Source: CAVVNP01 sp963800235
Lineage (GTDB): Bacteria > Actinomycetota > Acidimicrobiia > Acidimicrobiales > Iamiaceae
NCBI GenBank assembly: GCA_963800235.1
Contig: CAWDAD010000001.1
Location: 1,488,001-1,552,000 of the forward strand
Direction: 5' to 3'
DNA length: 64,000 nt
In this document: positions 37,419 to 46,638 of the stretch, piece by piece
Layout: every line of letters starts with the position of its first letter
How positions within the stretch are numbered: the first letter of the stretch is position 1
Translations under genes and position numbers: made by a program
The notes under the pieces: generated by a model
Databases searched by the model: none
What the model was told of the DNA's origin: nothing
The model's input: the letters and a program-made list of their open reading frames with translations, nothing else

Positions 37419-38097
37419 GACGATGCGCAGCCGCGACGACGAGCCGGTCGACCTGTACACGGGGTTGATGACGACCCGGGCCATGCGGCGCTTCACCGAC
37501 GAGCCGGTGGTCGACGCCGACCTCGAGCGGTGCCTGGCCGCCGCCGTCCAGGCGCCGAGCGGCGGGAACATCCAGCCGTACCAGTTCGTGGCCGTGACCG
37601 ACCCCGACCGCCGGGCGGCGATCGGCGAGTGGTACCTGCGGGCCTACGACCGCTACGAGCCGGTGGTGCTGGCGCAGTTCCCGCCCTTCGACGACCCCGA
37701 GGCCGAGCGCCGCCACCGACGGAACTGGGCCATGAGCCGGACCCTGGCCGAGACCATCGGGACCGCCCCGGCCATGGTGCTGGTGGTCATGCCCCGCATC
37801 GAGATGACCGTGGCCGACGACGAGGGCCCGCTCGACGTGGGCCCGACCTACGCGTCGGTCTACCCGGCGGTCGAGAACCTGATCCTGGCCGCCCGGGCCC
37901 TGGGACTCGGCACCTGCCTCACCACCGTGTTCCGGGTGTACGAGGCCGAGGTCCGCGCCGTGTGCGCCATCCCGGATCGCTACGAGGCTGTGGCGCTGCT
38001 GCCCATCGGCCACCCGGTCGGGAGCTGGGGGGTGGCGCCCCGCCGGCCGGCCCCGTCGATCACCCACTGGAACCAGTGGGGCGACAAGCGCCGCTGA
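37417..38097 (+). CDS. Nitroreductase family protein
   Basis: 226 residues from GTG at 37417 (or ATG at 37423). FMN-binding N-terminus TTRAMRRFTDEPV, then AAVQAPSGGNIQPYQFVAVTD, and C-terminal YASVYPAVENLILAARALGLGTCLTTVF with VALLPIGHPVG. These enzymes reduce nitro groups, quinones or enones with NAD(P)H. Its first codons come from the 3' edge of a family C repeat, so the start may have been moved by repeat insertion. It is convergent with, and apparently overlapped by, a minus-strand gene. Confidence 0.92.
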   Translation: MTMRSRDDEPVDLYTGLMTTRAMRRFTDEPVVDADLERCLAAAVQAPSGGNIQPYQFVAVTDPDRRAAIGEWYLRAYDRYEPVVLAQFPPFDDPEAERRHRRNWAMSRTLAETIGTAPAMVLVVMPRIEMTVADDEGPLDVGPTYASVYPAVENLILAARALGLGTCLTTVFRVYEAEVRAVCAIPDRYEAVALLPIGHPVGSWGVAPRRPAPSITHWNQWGDKRR

Positions 38098-38990
38098 CCG
38101 CGCGAGTCGTCTGGGTCTGTCCAATCGGGGCCCCCCGACCGAAGGCTCGGGAACGCGGCTCTCAAGCGGTTCATCCTGGGCCGAAGGCTGAGCGGATGGT
38201 CACTCGGCACTCTGACGAACGGTCCCGCAACCGACATGACGTAGCACTTCTGACTGAAGCCGTTGCGAGCCCACTCGTCCAGCGAAAGGGCATCCATGAG
38301 CGACCGTTCCCCCAGCGAGCGGACGTCCCGCTCCCAGGGCCGGTCGGCGGCGAGCATCCGAGTGGTCCACACGCTCGTCGCCAGCCGGCTGAAGCCCAGG
38401 CCACCGAGACCAGACCACGTTTGACCGGCCCGATCCACATAGCACCAGTCCTCCCACCCCCCGGCGAAGGTGTCGAGGGCCATGACCGCCGCGGCCAATC
38501 GAACATCGAGGCCGGACCGGACCTCGCCCAGCCGACCTTCAGCGAGCTGCTGCAGTCGCGGATGTCCGCTCCGAGCGAGCACGCAGGTGAGCCCCCCGCG
38601 AACGTCTGCCTCATCGACGGGGAAGGGCCAGCACAGCAAGGTGACCAAGCCGTCGACCTCGATCGGCTCGACGCCCGGCTTCCAGGACCGGGTCCCGATG
38701 CCGATGTCCTCGAACAGCACCTTCACCTCGTCGCTCGTCAACGCCCAGGCAGGATCCAGGCGGGCGCGCAGGGCGAGCTCGCGTTCCTTGGCGAACCCAT
38801 GCGCCTCGGAGACGCGGCCGGCTCGCACCCACAGCCGAACGATCGCATGGGCCGTCCGGACCTTGTACCAGTCGACGCGGCCCTCACGGAGCAGGTCACC
38901 GGCGGCGTCGGCACCGACCTCGACGAGCTCGTCGAGGCGAGGGATGTCCGCAGGGACGGGCGCGGGGAACAGCAACGTCTCCAGGGCCAT
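37980..38990 (-). CDS. Hypothetical protein, end overlapping the nitroreductase
   Basis: 336 residues, with codon use and GC lower than the core genes around. Text is mixed alpha/beta (IPRLDELVEVGADAAGDLLREGRVDWYKVRTAHAIVRLWVRAGRVSEAHGFAKERELALRAR). I recognise no family. The frame stays open for 118 bases into the convergent nitroreductase gene, which is unusual and may mean that the last 35-40 codons are not native, or that the stop was lost. It begins the accessory region that runs to about 50 kb. Confidence 0.62.
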   Translation of the reverse strand: MALETLLFPAPVPADIPRLDELVEVGADAAGDLLREGRVDWYKVRTAHAIVRLWVRAGRVSEAHGFAKERELALRARLDPAWALTSDEVKVLFEDIGIGTRSWKPGVEPIEVDGLVTLLCWPFPVDEADVRGGLTCVLARSGHPRLQQLAEGRLGEVRSGLDVRLAAAVMALDTFAGGWEDWCYVDRAGQTWSGLGGLGFSRLATSVWTTRMLAADRPWERDVRSLGERSLMDALSLDEWARNGFSQKCYVMSVAGPFVRVPSDHPLSLRPRMNRLRAAFPSLRSGGPDWTDPDDSRGQRRLSPHWFQWVIDGAGRRGATPQLPTGWPMGSSATAS

Positions 38991-39074
38991 GGCGGCGCGC
39001 TCGGGGCCGCTGGCGCGACGGGGCGCGGCCGATCCGGTCGATCACGTCGTCCACGCGCGCCTGGGGAGCGCTGC

Positions 39075-42000
39075 TCACGTGATCGCTGCCGCGTCGATCC
39101 GCGCCAGCAGCGGGGCCAGCCCCAGCGCTTCGGCCTCCGCTCGGACCTCCTGCACGAGCGACTGCGAGCGGGTCCGATCTTCGAGCTCGCAGGCGAGGTC
39201 GAACCGGGCCCAGGCCGACCACGGTCGTGCGCCCATGCTGTCGGCCTGCTCGACGGCTCGCTCGAGTCGCACCAGACCAGCGCGGCGCCGACCGACGAGG
39301 CACTGGAGGCGACCGATGACCCGATCGATCGGACCGAAGGACGCACCGACCATGGCCGTGCGCGGAACCGTGCCCGACCAGGGTTCGAGCAGCGGCAGGA
39401 GCCGGAGGGCCGTGCTCGCCGGTGCGACCGACAGGGCCGCCCACGCAGCGAGGCTCAACTCGAGCGTCGTCATCAGCGAGCGAGGCGACGTCTGCAGATC
39501 GTCGATCACCCGATCGAGCACCTCGATCGCCGGCTGGCGCTCGCCGAGCTCGGCACGTGCCGCCGCCTGCGCCGCTCGATAGCTCAGCACCCCGGGGAAC
39601 TGGGCTGCGGCTGCGTCGACGGTCGGAACCAGCCCTTCGATGCCGCCCCGAAGCAGGGCGGTGACGAACTGGTGGAACGTGCGGCTACCTGCAGCATCGG
39701 GCACGTGGTGCTCGGCGCCGAACCGGGCCGCCTGCTCCGAGCAGCGCTCCGCCTCCTCGAACCGGCCGGCTTGGAGGGCCAGGTCGGAGCGGACGACGGG
39801 TTCGAGCCACAGGAAGACGGGAAGGCGGAGACGCGCCGCACCGCGAGCGAACACCGAGAGATCCGCTTCGGCAGCGCGCACGTCACCGGCCACCAGCTCG
39901 AAGCCGATCCTGAACAGATACCCGTCCGCCCAGGACAGGGTCGGGTGATCGACGTCAGCCCCGATCGCCCCCAGCAACCGGTCGGCGGCCTCGATGCCCG
40001 CAGCGACGTCGGGTTGGCCGGCGCACAGGTACACCTCGGCCCGAAGGAGCTCGGCTGGCTTCCGATCGCCCGCTGCCGCTCGAAGGCGGTCGAGGAGCAC
40101 CACGACCTCGTCGGTGGCCCCCTCGCTGACGAACCGGTGTCCGAGGACCTCGGCCAAGACCTCGAGCCCGAGCGCTCCCCGTGCGTCATCGGCCAGCACG
40201 CGATCGATGAGACCGAGCACCGGGTCTCCGGGGGTCAGCGATGCGTAGAACCGGGTGGCGGCGGAGAGGATGTCGCCGACCATCTCCCGGTGCCCCGAAT
40301 CGAGCGCCAGGGTGAACGCCTCCTCGAAGGTCCGCATGGCGGCGGGCCGCCCGCTGAGCCCCATGCGGGCCCGGCCCCGTTGCACCAGCAGATCGATGAT
40401 CATCGGTGCGTCGTCCTCGCCCGCCTCCCGTGCCAGCTCGAGTGCGGCCGAGGTCAAGAGCAGCGCCTCGGCCCAGGCGGTGAGGTCGAGGGCTCGGGAC
40501 ACCGCTCGTCGCAGCCCGACGATCACATCGCCTCGGTCGACGAGCGGCAGCGCCCGGTACAGGTGGTAGGCGCGCGCCATGTCGTCGGCCGGCTCGTGGC
40601 CCAGCGTGGCGACCACCGACCGGTGCAAGGCCGAGCGGTCGGCAGGGGTGAGCCCGTCGAGCAGGGTCCGGCGGAGGAGCTCGTGCTCGAAGTGGAGTTG
40701 CCCCATCGAGTGCTCGGCGTGCACGACGACACCTGTCTGCACCGCGGGAGCGAGCTCGCCCTCGACCTCTTGCCGGCCCCGACCGACCACCGTGGCGAGC
40801 TGGTCGAGGCCCACCTGCGGACCGAGCACGGCTGCCGCTCGGAGCAGGCACTGCGTCGTCGTGGGCAGTGCGTCGATGCGGCGCTCGAGCGCCGCCCGGG
40901 CGGCGAGGGGCACGTTCGGACCGTCCAGGTCGAAGGTCGACGCGCGCTGGTCGATCCGATCGACGGGGTCGTGGAGCATGGTCGACACGAAGTACGGGTT
41001 CCCGTCGGTCGCCTCCATCAACCTCTCGGCCACCTCGAGCCGTCGGTGCTCCGGAACCTCCGGGTGCCGAGCTGCCACGAGCTCGGCGACGTCATCCACC
41101 GCGAGCCCGCCGAGCTCGCAGACCGCAGCACCGGGGATGGTCGACAGCTCGGCGATGAAGTCCTGCCATGCGGTGCTCGGCCGACCTGGTCGGGCGGCGA
41201 CGAGCAGGCAGAGGTTCGGCGAGGCTCGTCGGGCCAGGTGGTGGATGCCTGCGAGGGAGACGCTGTCGGCCCATTGGAGGTCGTCGAGGACGAGCAGCGT
41301 CGAGGTGCCGCGCTCGAGCGACGTGCTGTCGACGACCGCCTCGAGCAGCGGCAAGAGCCGGAACTCTCGGCGGTCGATGGCCTGATCGCCGCCGTCGACC
41401 AGCAGCAGCAGCTCCCGGACCGCTTCGCCGACCAGCGAATCGCTCCGACCGAGCGGAGCGAAGGCCGTGCGAAAGACGCTGAAGGGCATGGCCACACCTG
41501 GCTGGGCCCAGCCGTGGAGCACGGTGGTGCCCTCGGCGGCGGCCCGATCGCCGATCTCGGCGAGGAGTCGGGACTTGCCGATCCCGGCCGGTCCGAGCAC
41601 GCAGTGGAAGCACCCGGCTGCGGGACTCCGCGACCGGCCGAGCTGCGCCGCCAGATCGTCGACCACTCGAGCACGCCCGGCGAACGGACCGCGACGGAAG
41701 GCCCCGAGGGATGCGGGCACCGTCGCCGGGACGGCCTCGCGGCCCACGTCAGGCGGCCGTTGCAGAGCGCTCCGCCTGGTCAGGTCGAGTGAGGGGTCTT
41801 GCCGTAGGATCGACGATTCGAGCTCGGTGAGCTCGCGGCTCGGAACCAGGCCTGAACCGTCGGCGAGCCGCCGGCGGAGCCGTTGGAAGGTGGCGAGGGC
41901 ATCGGTCTGCCGGCCGGTGCGGTAGAGCGCCAGCATCAGATGTCGGGTGAAGCGCTCCGCCTCGGGGTGGCTGTCCACGACCGACTCGAGATCGCCGATC

Positions 42001-42539
42001 AGCTCGCTCGATTCCCCGAGATCCAAGCGGGTCGAGAACAGGAGATCGAGTGCATCGAGCCGCGCGGCATCGAGCTGGTGGGCGACGAGCGAGAGCATCG
42101 GTACGTCGACATCCACGAAGGCGGGACCTCGCCAGAGCCCCAGCGTGCTCCGGAGCAGCACGACCGCTCGCTTCGCATCACCGTCGTCGACCAGCAGCCG
42201 GGCCTCGCCGAGCAGCCGCTCGAATCGAACGTGGTCGACCGCATCGGGTTCGATGGCGAGCCGGTAGCCCGCCGCCTGCGACACGATGTCCACCGCACTC
42301 CCGTCGATGGAGTCGAGGTGCTGGCGGAGCCTGCTCACGTGCATGCGCAACGACGCACGAGCCGTGGGCGGCGGTGACTCGCCCCACAGGGCATCGATCA
42401 ACGTGTCACCGGGCACCACCTCGGCGGGCTGTCGGACCAACATGCCGAGCAACGAGCGAAGGCGCTCGCCACGCAGGTCGACCTCGCGGCCCACCCCCGC
42501 GACTTGAAGCGGCCCGAGCACCCGCACCTCCACCGCCAC
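39075..42539 (-). CDS. AfsR/SARP-family transcriptional regulator with AAA ATPase and TPR-like domains
   Basis: 1154 residues. An OmpR-type winged helix at about 1-95 (VEVRVLGPLQVAGVG, LRSLLGMLVRQPAEVVPGDTLIDALWG) and a BTAD domain to about 250 form the SARP activator module. The AAA part has Walker A GPAGIGKSRLL near 315 and Walker B TLLVLDDLQWADSVSL near 410. The rest is helical repeats, like tetratricopeptides. Such regulators turn on secondary-metabolite or stress loci. GTG at 42539 follows AGGAGG. It precedes a PLP-decarboxylase locus; that gene may be a target, but this is inference. Confidence 0.92.
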   Translation of the reverse strand: MAVEVRVLGPLQVAGVGREVDLRGERLRSLLGMLVRQPAEVVPGDTLIDALWGESPPPTARASLRMHVSRLRQHLDSIDGSAVDIVSQAAGYRLAIEPDAVDHVRFERLLGEARLLVDDGDAKRAVVLLRSTLGLWRGPAFVDVDVPMLSLVAHQLDAARLDALDLLFSTRLDLGESSELIGDLESVVDSHPEAERFTRHLMLALYRTGRQTDALATFQRLRRRLADGSGLVPSRELTELESSILRQDPSLDLTRRSALQRPPDVGREAVPATVPASLGAFRRGPFAGRARVVDDLAAQLGRSRSPAAGCFHCVLGPAGIGKSRLLAEIGDRAAAEGTTVLHGWAQPGVAMPFSVFRTAFAPLGRSDSLVGEAVRELLLLVDGGDQAIDRREFRLLPLLEAVVDSTSLERGTSTLLVLDDLQWADSVSLAGIHHLARRASPNLCLLVAARPGRPSTAWQDFIAELSTIPGAAVCELGGLAVDDVAELVAARHPEVPEHRRLEVAERLMEATDGNPYFVSTMLHDPVDRIDQRASTFDLDGPNVPLAARAALERRIDALPTTTQCLLRAAAVLGPQVGLDQLATVVGRGRQEVEGELAPAVQTGVVVHAEHSMGQLHFEHELLRRTLLDGLTPADRSALHRSVVATLGHEPADDMARAYHLYRALPLVDRGDVIVGLRRAVSRALDLTAWAEALLLTSAALELAREAGEDDAPMIIDLLVQRGRARMGLSGRPAAMRTFEEAFTLALDSGHREMVGDILSAATRFYASLTPGDPVLGLIDRVLADDARGALGLEVLAEVLGHRFVSEGATDEVVVLLDRLRAAAGDRKPAELLRAEVYLCAGQPDVAAGIEAADRLLGAIGADVDHPTLSWADGYLFRIGFELVAGDVRAAEADLSVFARGAARLRLPVFLWLEPVVRSDLALQAGRFEEAERCSEQAARFGAEHHVPDAAGSRTFHQFVTALLRGGIEGLVPTVDAAAAQFPGVLSYRAAQAAARAELGERQPAIEVLDRVIDDLQTSPRSLMTTLELSLAAWAALSVAPASTALRLLPLLEPWSGTVPRTAMVGASFGPIDRVIGRLQCLVGRRRAGLVRLERAVEQADSMGARPWSAWARFDLACELEDRTRSQSLVQEVRAEAEALGLAPLLARIDAAAIT

Positions 42540-42625
42540 GACCTCCTCCCTTCCCGAACCCTAGCCCCGGGCGAAATACGGTTGTCGGAGGCAACCTGGT
42601 GAAGCTGCGGCCCGTCCCGTCGCCA

Positions 42626-43567
42626 CTAGCTCGAGAAGCCCAGGCCCATCTCGTGCGTCGCCTCGGCTAGGTCGCCCTCGGCGACGACCGCGTAGGCATC
42701 AGCGGCTGCCGCCACCAGCGCTCGGGCGGAATCGACGTCGCCGATCCGCTCGAGCCCCAGTCCCATGAGCGCCGTCTGCTCGACGACGGCCCGGTCGTAC
42801 TGCTCACGTCGGAGTACGGGTCGCAGGCTGGTGTCCACCAGCTCGACACGGAGGCGCGTCGAGTCAGGGAAGGGTACGTGGTCGATCACGACCCGGGCCT
42901 CGTCGACGGCGACGACGGCCACGACCTCGGGGGTGCCACCTTCTTCACCGTCGACGACGCGCACGAACAGGTCGCGGCGGTTCGGAACACCGTCGGGCAG
43001 GTCGACGATCAGCTGCTCACCATCCCGAGCCACGCTGAGGGTCGGCACGAGCGAGCCGAGCTGGGTGACGACCTCGTCGTCCAGCCCACCGAACCAGATC
43101 GGGACGTCCTCGGCGGTGGCGCCGTCGGCTTCGACGGCTGCGTTCGCGAACCTGGAGAGCGCCATCGTGGCCGTGGCAACCGTCGTCGACCGGGCCTCGG
43201 CGGGAACGTTGGGCAGCCGGGCGAGCCGCCGAGAGAGCGCTTCCCGACCCAGCTCGGACAGGCGGTCACCATCGGGTGCCGCGTCACGCCCGTCGTCGAC
43301 CTGACGCAACTCGCCCGGCTCGGGTGGCTCTTCGAACGCCGACCGGAGCGCCTCGGGCAACTCCTCGAGCACCGTTCGTGCGAACGGGGTGGGCGCGATG
43401 GCGCCGATCCACAGTGCGGTCAGGCGGGGCGGTGTCGTCGACGGGTCGAATCGGGCGGTCACGCCGTCGCGATCGATGCCGACCTGGCCGGCAGGAGCGG
43501 CCTGGTCGACGGCCTCGACCCCGATGAGCGTCGGCGCCACGTCGTGACGCCCGATCGTCCAGTTCAC
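42626..43567 (-). CDS. Hypothetical protein coupled to a PLP decarboxylase
   Basis: 313 residues from GTG at 43567 (VNWTIGRHDVAPTLIGVEAVDQ). It contains a beta-rich central part (LSVARDGEQLIVDLPDGVPNRRDLFVRVVDG, VVIDHVPFPDSTRLRVELVDTSL) and a helical C-terminus (ARALVAAAADAYAVVAEGDLAEATHEMGLG). I recognise no family. The start overlaps the stop of the decarboxylase-like gene as GTGA, so they are translationally coupled and probably work together. Confidence 0.78.
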   Translation of the reverse strand: MNWTIGRHDVAPTLIGVEAVDQAAPAGQVGIDRDGVTARFDPSTTPPRLTALWIGAIAPTPFARTVLEELPEALRSAFEEPPEPGELRQVDDGRDAAPDGDRLSELGREALSRRLARLPNVPAEARSTTVATATMALSRFANAAVEADGATAEDVPIWFGGLDDEVVTQLGSLVPTLSVARDGEQLIVDLPDGVPNRRDLFVRVVDGEEGGTPEVVAVVAVDEARVVIDHVPFPDSTRLRVELVDTSLRPVLRREQYDRAVVEQTALMGLGLERIGDVDSARALVAAAADAYAVVAEGDLAEATHEMGLGFSS

Positions 43568-45303
43568 GGCGATCCCTCCCGGTCGACGTACAGCGCGGGC
43601 TCGTCGCCAGCGAGGCCGGCGCCGGACACGACGTGCCCTCCTCGGGCGACGACGGCTTGAAGGTACTCGACCTGAAGAGGGGTGATCTCGTCCCCCGGGG
43701 CGATGACCGGGATACCGGGCGGGTAGGCGGCGACGATGTCGGCGGCGACACGACCTTCCGACTCTCCGAGGACGACCACCTCGCGGACGATCGTCGACCC
43801 GCTGCGCTCCCTCCGGCCTCGGTCCGAGTCGAAGGGAGATGGCAAGCAGGCGAGGGTCACAGGTGGGCAATCGCGAGCGGCGCGAGCAGCGGCGTCGATG
43901 GCCAGCCCGATGTCGACGTCGTCGACCTGGAACGGCACGAGGAAGAGGACCGAGTGGAACCCGTCGCGCTCGACGACGACGTCGAGGTCGGACAGGCACA
44001 CGGCGACGTCGAACCCGGACCGCCCGTGCACGTCGACCACGACCTTGAGCGGGTCCGTTGGCGTTCCGCTCGGTCTTGCCGGTCGACCCTGAGGGTCGCG
44101 TCCGACGAGCTTCGTGGTTTCGAGCCCCGTCGCCAGATCGTCCGCCAGCCGCATGGACTCCCCGATCCGCGCCTCGCCCTCGTCGACCAGCAGCCCGGTC
44201 GCAGCCTCGAGCGAGGCGAGCAGCGGCAGGTTGGGACTGGTGGTCACGGTGCTTCGGACCGTCGCCTCGATCCGGCGGCGATCATCCTCCGGTACTCGAT
44301 GGGCGACGAGCAGGACGGCCGTGCCCTGGCGTCCGCCGCCCTGCTTGTGCACCGACGTCGTGACGATGTCGGCACCGTTGTCGAGAGCTCGATGACCTCG
44401 AAGGCAGGAGTGGAAGCGGAGGTGGGCGCCCCAGGCCTCGTCGACGACGAGCGCCGGTCGACGCCGGCTCAGGCCGCCGTCGCTCCACGCGTCGGTCTTC
44501 GTGCGGATCGCGGCGACGTCGGCGATCGCGCCCTCGTAGGTGACGGAGTTGCACCAGAGGTGGGAGGTGTCGGGGTGGCGTTCGAGGGCATCCGGAACAC
44601 AGGAAGGGTCGAGCGGAGCGACGGCGTCGAAGGACACATCCCAACCGGGGTGGTCGAGGTAGTACCAGGGCACGCGGTGGGCGTCGAGGGCGTGGATCAC
44701 CGCCTTGTGGGCGATGCGGTTCACCCCGACGAGCGGCGACTCGCACCACTGCGAGATCCACTCCGCCACCGCTCGGATGGCGCTGGTGCTGCCATCGAGG
44801 AAGGGGAACGCCCTGGCTGCGCCGTGCGCGTCGGCCAGCCGCCGCTCGACCTGTTCGAACACCCCGCTGCCCTCGGTCGACGAACCCAGCCGGCGATCCG
44901 AGAGCGACGTCTCGTACTCGATCGACAGCGGTGCCGGCTCGTGGTCCGGGAGGATGGACGGCGTGCAGAAGCGGGAGCGGTGGACGCTCTCGACCAGCGT
45001 GGAGTACGTGAAGGAGCGGTCGCTACCGGCGGCGATCCGTTGCCGGACCTGCGCTTCGAAGCGGGCGTCGTACTCGGCGCAGGCGATCCCGGTCGCCGTA
45101 CCGTCCGCCAGGTCGATGGCCTCGAGCTGCTTGCGAACCTGCTCGAGCGCCAACCGCCGGCAGGTCGCGTGCACCGCCCCGCGCCGGCCATCGCAAGCCG
45201 CGTGCACCTGCACCGCCCGCCAGAGCTCGTTCGCCTCGGGCGAGCCGAACGGCCCCGCCACCGATCGGCGCGCTGATGGGTCGGTCGGACCATCGACGCT
45301 CAT
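43564..45303 (-). CDS. Orn/Lys/Arg decarboxylase-family PLP protein
   Basis: 579 residues. The PLP Lys is in VTTSVHKQGGGRQGTAVLL; upstream are the cofactor-contact segment LVVDEAWGAHLRFH and HPGWDVSFDAVAPLDPS. The C-terminal domain has PGIPVIAPGDEITPLQVEYLQAVV, the usual end of group III decarboxylases. The catalytic loop (HKQGGGRQG rather than HKTLGALTQ) is unusual, and about 160 N-terminal residues before the PLP core are not standard. Decarboxylation of a basic amino acid is the family norm, but the substrate here is uncertain. ATG at 45303. Confidence 0.86.
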   Translation of the reverse strand: MSVDGPTDPSARRSVAGPFGSPEANELWRAVQVHAACDGRRGAVHATCRRLALEQVRKQLEAIDLADGTATGIACAEYDARFEAQVRQRIAAGSDRSFTYSTLVESVHRSRFCTPSILPDHEPAPLSIEYETSLSDRRLGSSTEGSGVFEQVERRLADAHGAARAFPFLDGSTSAIRAVAEWISQWCESPLVGVNRIAHKAVIHALDAHRVPWYYLDHPGWDVSFDAVAPLDPSCVPDALERHPDTSHLWCNSVTYEGAIADVAAIRTKTDAWSDGGLSRRRPALVVDEAWGAHLRFHSCLRGHRALDNGADIVTTSVHKQGGGRQGTAVLLVAHRVPEDDRRRIEATVRSTVTTSPNLPLLASLEAATGLLVDEGEARIGESMRLADDLATGLETTKLVGRDPQGRPARPSGTPTDPLKVVVDVHGRSGFDVAVCLSDLDVVVERDGFHSVLFLVPFQVDDVDIGLAIDAAARAARDCPPVTLACLPSPFDSDRGRRERSGSTIVREVVVLGESEGRVAADIVAAYPPGIPVIAPGDEITPLQVEYLQAVVARGGHVVSGAGLAGDEPALYVDREGSP

Positions 45304-45407
45304 CGCTCCCGTCCCCTCCCGTCGACCTCGTCGCCGGCGATCACGATCGCACACGTCCGTCGGAGGCGCCACGAGCACGGCGCTGACCGATGCGCAACAG
45401 TTGACCC

Positions 45408-46433
45408 ATGACGAGGACCGACCGGGGAAGCCTGCAGCCCGGTGACGTCCTGCTGTTCCGCCGACCGGATGCGGCCTGGAGCTGGGACTTCGTCCAGGCT
45501 GACCCAGCGCTTCGCAGGAAGTACCCCCTCGCGGCATTCGAAGCCACCATCTCGCTGCACGACCTGATCGCCGAGCTCGACGGGTGTGCCTTCACCCACG
45601 CCGCCATCGTCATCGAGCAGGGCACCGATCCCCTGATCGGGAACTCGGACCAGGACGATCTGCGCCTCGCCCGCCTCAGCGAGATCGAGTGGGAGTACGG
45701 GGCCCACCAGGTCACCGTCCGCCGGGCGAAGGACCCCGCACCGAACCTCGTCGACCAGTTGGTCTCCGAGGCAAGGGCGCTGACGATCACGCCGAGCGGA
45801 GCGCCCGCCTACCCGAACCTCGACCTGCTGCCGGCCGGTCACCTGTTGTCGCTCCGGAACCGCCCGCTGCAGCTCCCCTTCCTGGACGACGACGAGAACC
45901 GCGTGCTGAACCTGGCGCTTCGCTTCGCCGCGGACACGGGGACCGCCAGGGCGCTCGCCCGCTGGCGGGTCCTCCAGGCGGGCCACCCCCACGGGTACAT
46001 GTGCGCGGCCTACGTGGCCCGTGCCTTCGAACAGGCCGGTTGGCCGCTGAAGCCCGCGGTGCGCCCGCTCCCCGGACTCGGCCGGGTCACCCTCGACCAC
46101 GAGGTCTTGGAGACGGTGCGTGGGGTGTTCGGACACATCCACGGGGCAGCGCCACGGCCGCCGGGACAGCACATCGTCACGTGGGTGAGGGACCAGATCG
46201 CCGCCACCCTCGATCGCGACCAGCGGTTCATCCGGGAGGACGACGGTTGGACCGACTGGCTCCCCATCGCGCCGAGTCCCGGCCAGGTCGGGCTCGAAGA
46301 CGTCTGCCTCGACCAGCTCGTGACCGACTGCGCTGCGGTCGCGGACGCGCCGATGGTGGCGCTGCTGGCGACCGCCTACGACCTCGAGCACAGCGACCAG
46401 CTCGAGACCGTCGGCGAGTGCCGCTGGGGCTAG
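45408..46433 (+). CDS. Permuted NlpC/P60-type papain-fold protein
   Basis: 341 residues. It opens with LQPGDVLLFRRPD, then CAFTHAAIVIEQG with His64, and only later has GHPHGYMCAAYVARAFEQAG with Cys199. His before Cys is the order of circularly permuted NlpC/P60 (YiiX/LRAT-like) enzymes, which hydrolyse amides or thioesters or transfer acyl groups. No signal peptide is seen, so it is likely cytosolic. It is divergent from the PLP decarboxylase and SARP block across about 100 bases. Confidence 0.75.
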   Translation: MTRTDRGSLQPGDVLLFRRPDAAWSWDFVQADPALRRKYPLAAFEATISLHDLIAELDGCAFTHAAIVIEQGTDPLIGNSDQDDLRLARLSEIEWEYGAHQVTVRRAKDPAPNLVDQLVSEARALTITPSGAPAYPNLDLLPAGHLLSLRNRPLQLPFLDDDENRVLNLALRFAADTGTARALARWRVLQAGHPHGYMCAAYVARAFEQAGWPLKPAVRPLPGLGRVTLDHEVLETVRGVFGHIHGAAPRPPGQHIVTWVRDQIAATLDRDQRFIREDDGWTDWLPIAPSPGQVGLEDVCLDQLVTDCAAVADAPMVALLATAYDLEHSDQLETVGECRWG

Positions 46434-46638
46434 CTCTCGGCGATGCAACCACTTGCGACTCGAGCGCCAGCTGCTCGCGACGGCTGGCCCGCAGGTCATG
46501 ACGACTCGCTGTCGTCCTCCACTGCCACGAACCTGCGCGCCTGCTCGAGCTCATCCAGGTAGGAAGCTGAGTTCGACCCGCTGCGCCGTCGACACGACGG
46601 CCTGACCGCCTGCAACCGCCGAGGGTGGGCCTGCGGGG

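Noticed and set aside
37530..41792. Plus-strand 1420-codon open frame over the SARP gene
   Set aside because: Antisense to a regulator with clear SARP, BTAD and AAA motifs; no domain in the long frame.
45408..46433. Classical NlpC/P60 cell-wall hydrolase
   Set aside because: The His precedes the Cys by about 135 residues and there is no signal peptide, so the order fits the permuted class instead.
46434..46638. Possible small gene between the permuted NlpC/P60 gene and the UbiB-type gene
   Set aside because: Short frames exist on both strands but none has a ribosome binding site, leaderless hexamer or recognisable text. I see nothing else in this gap.
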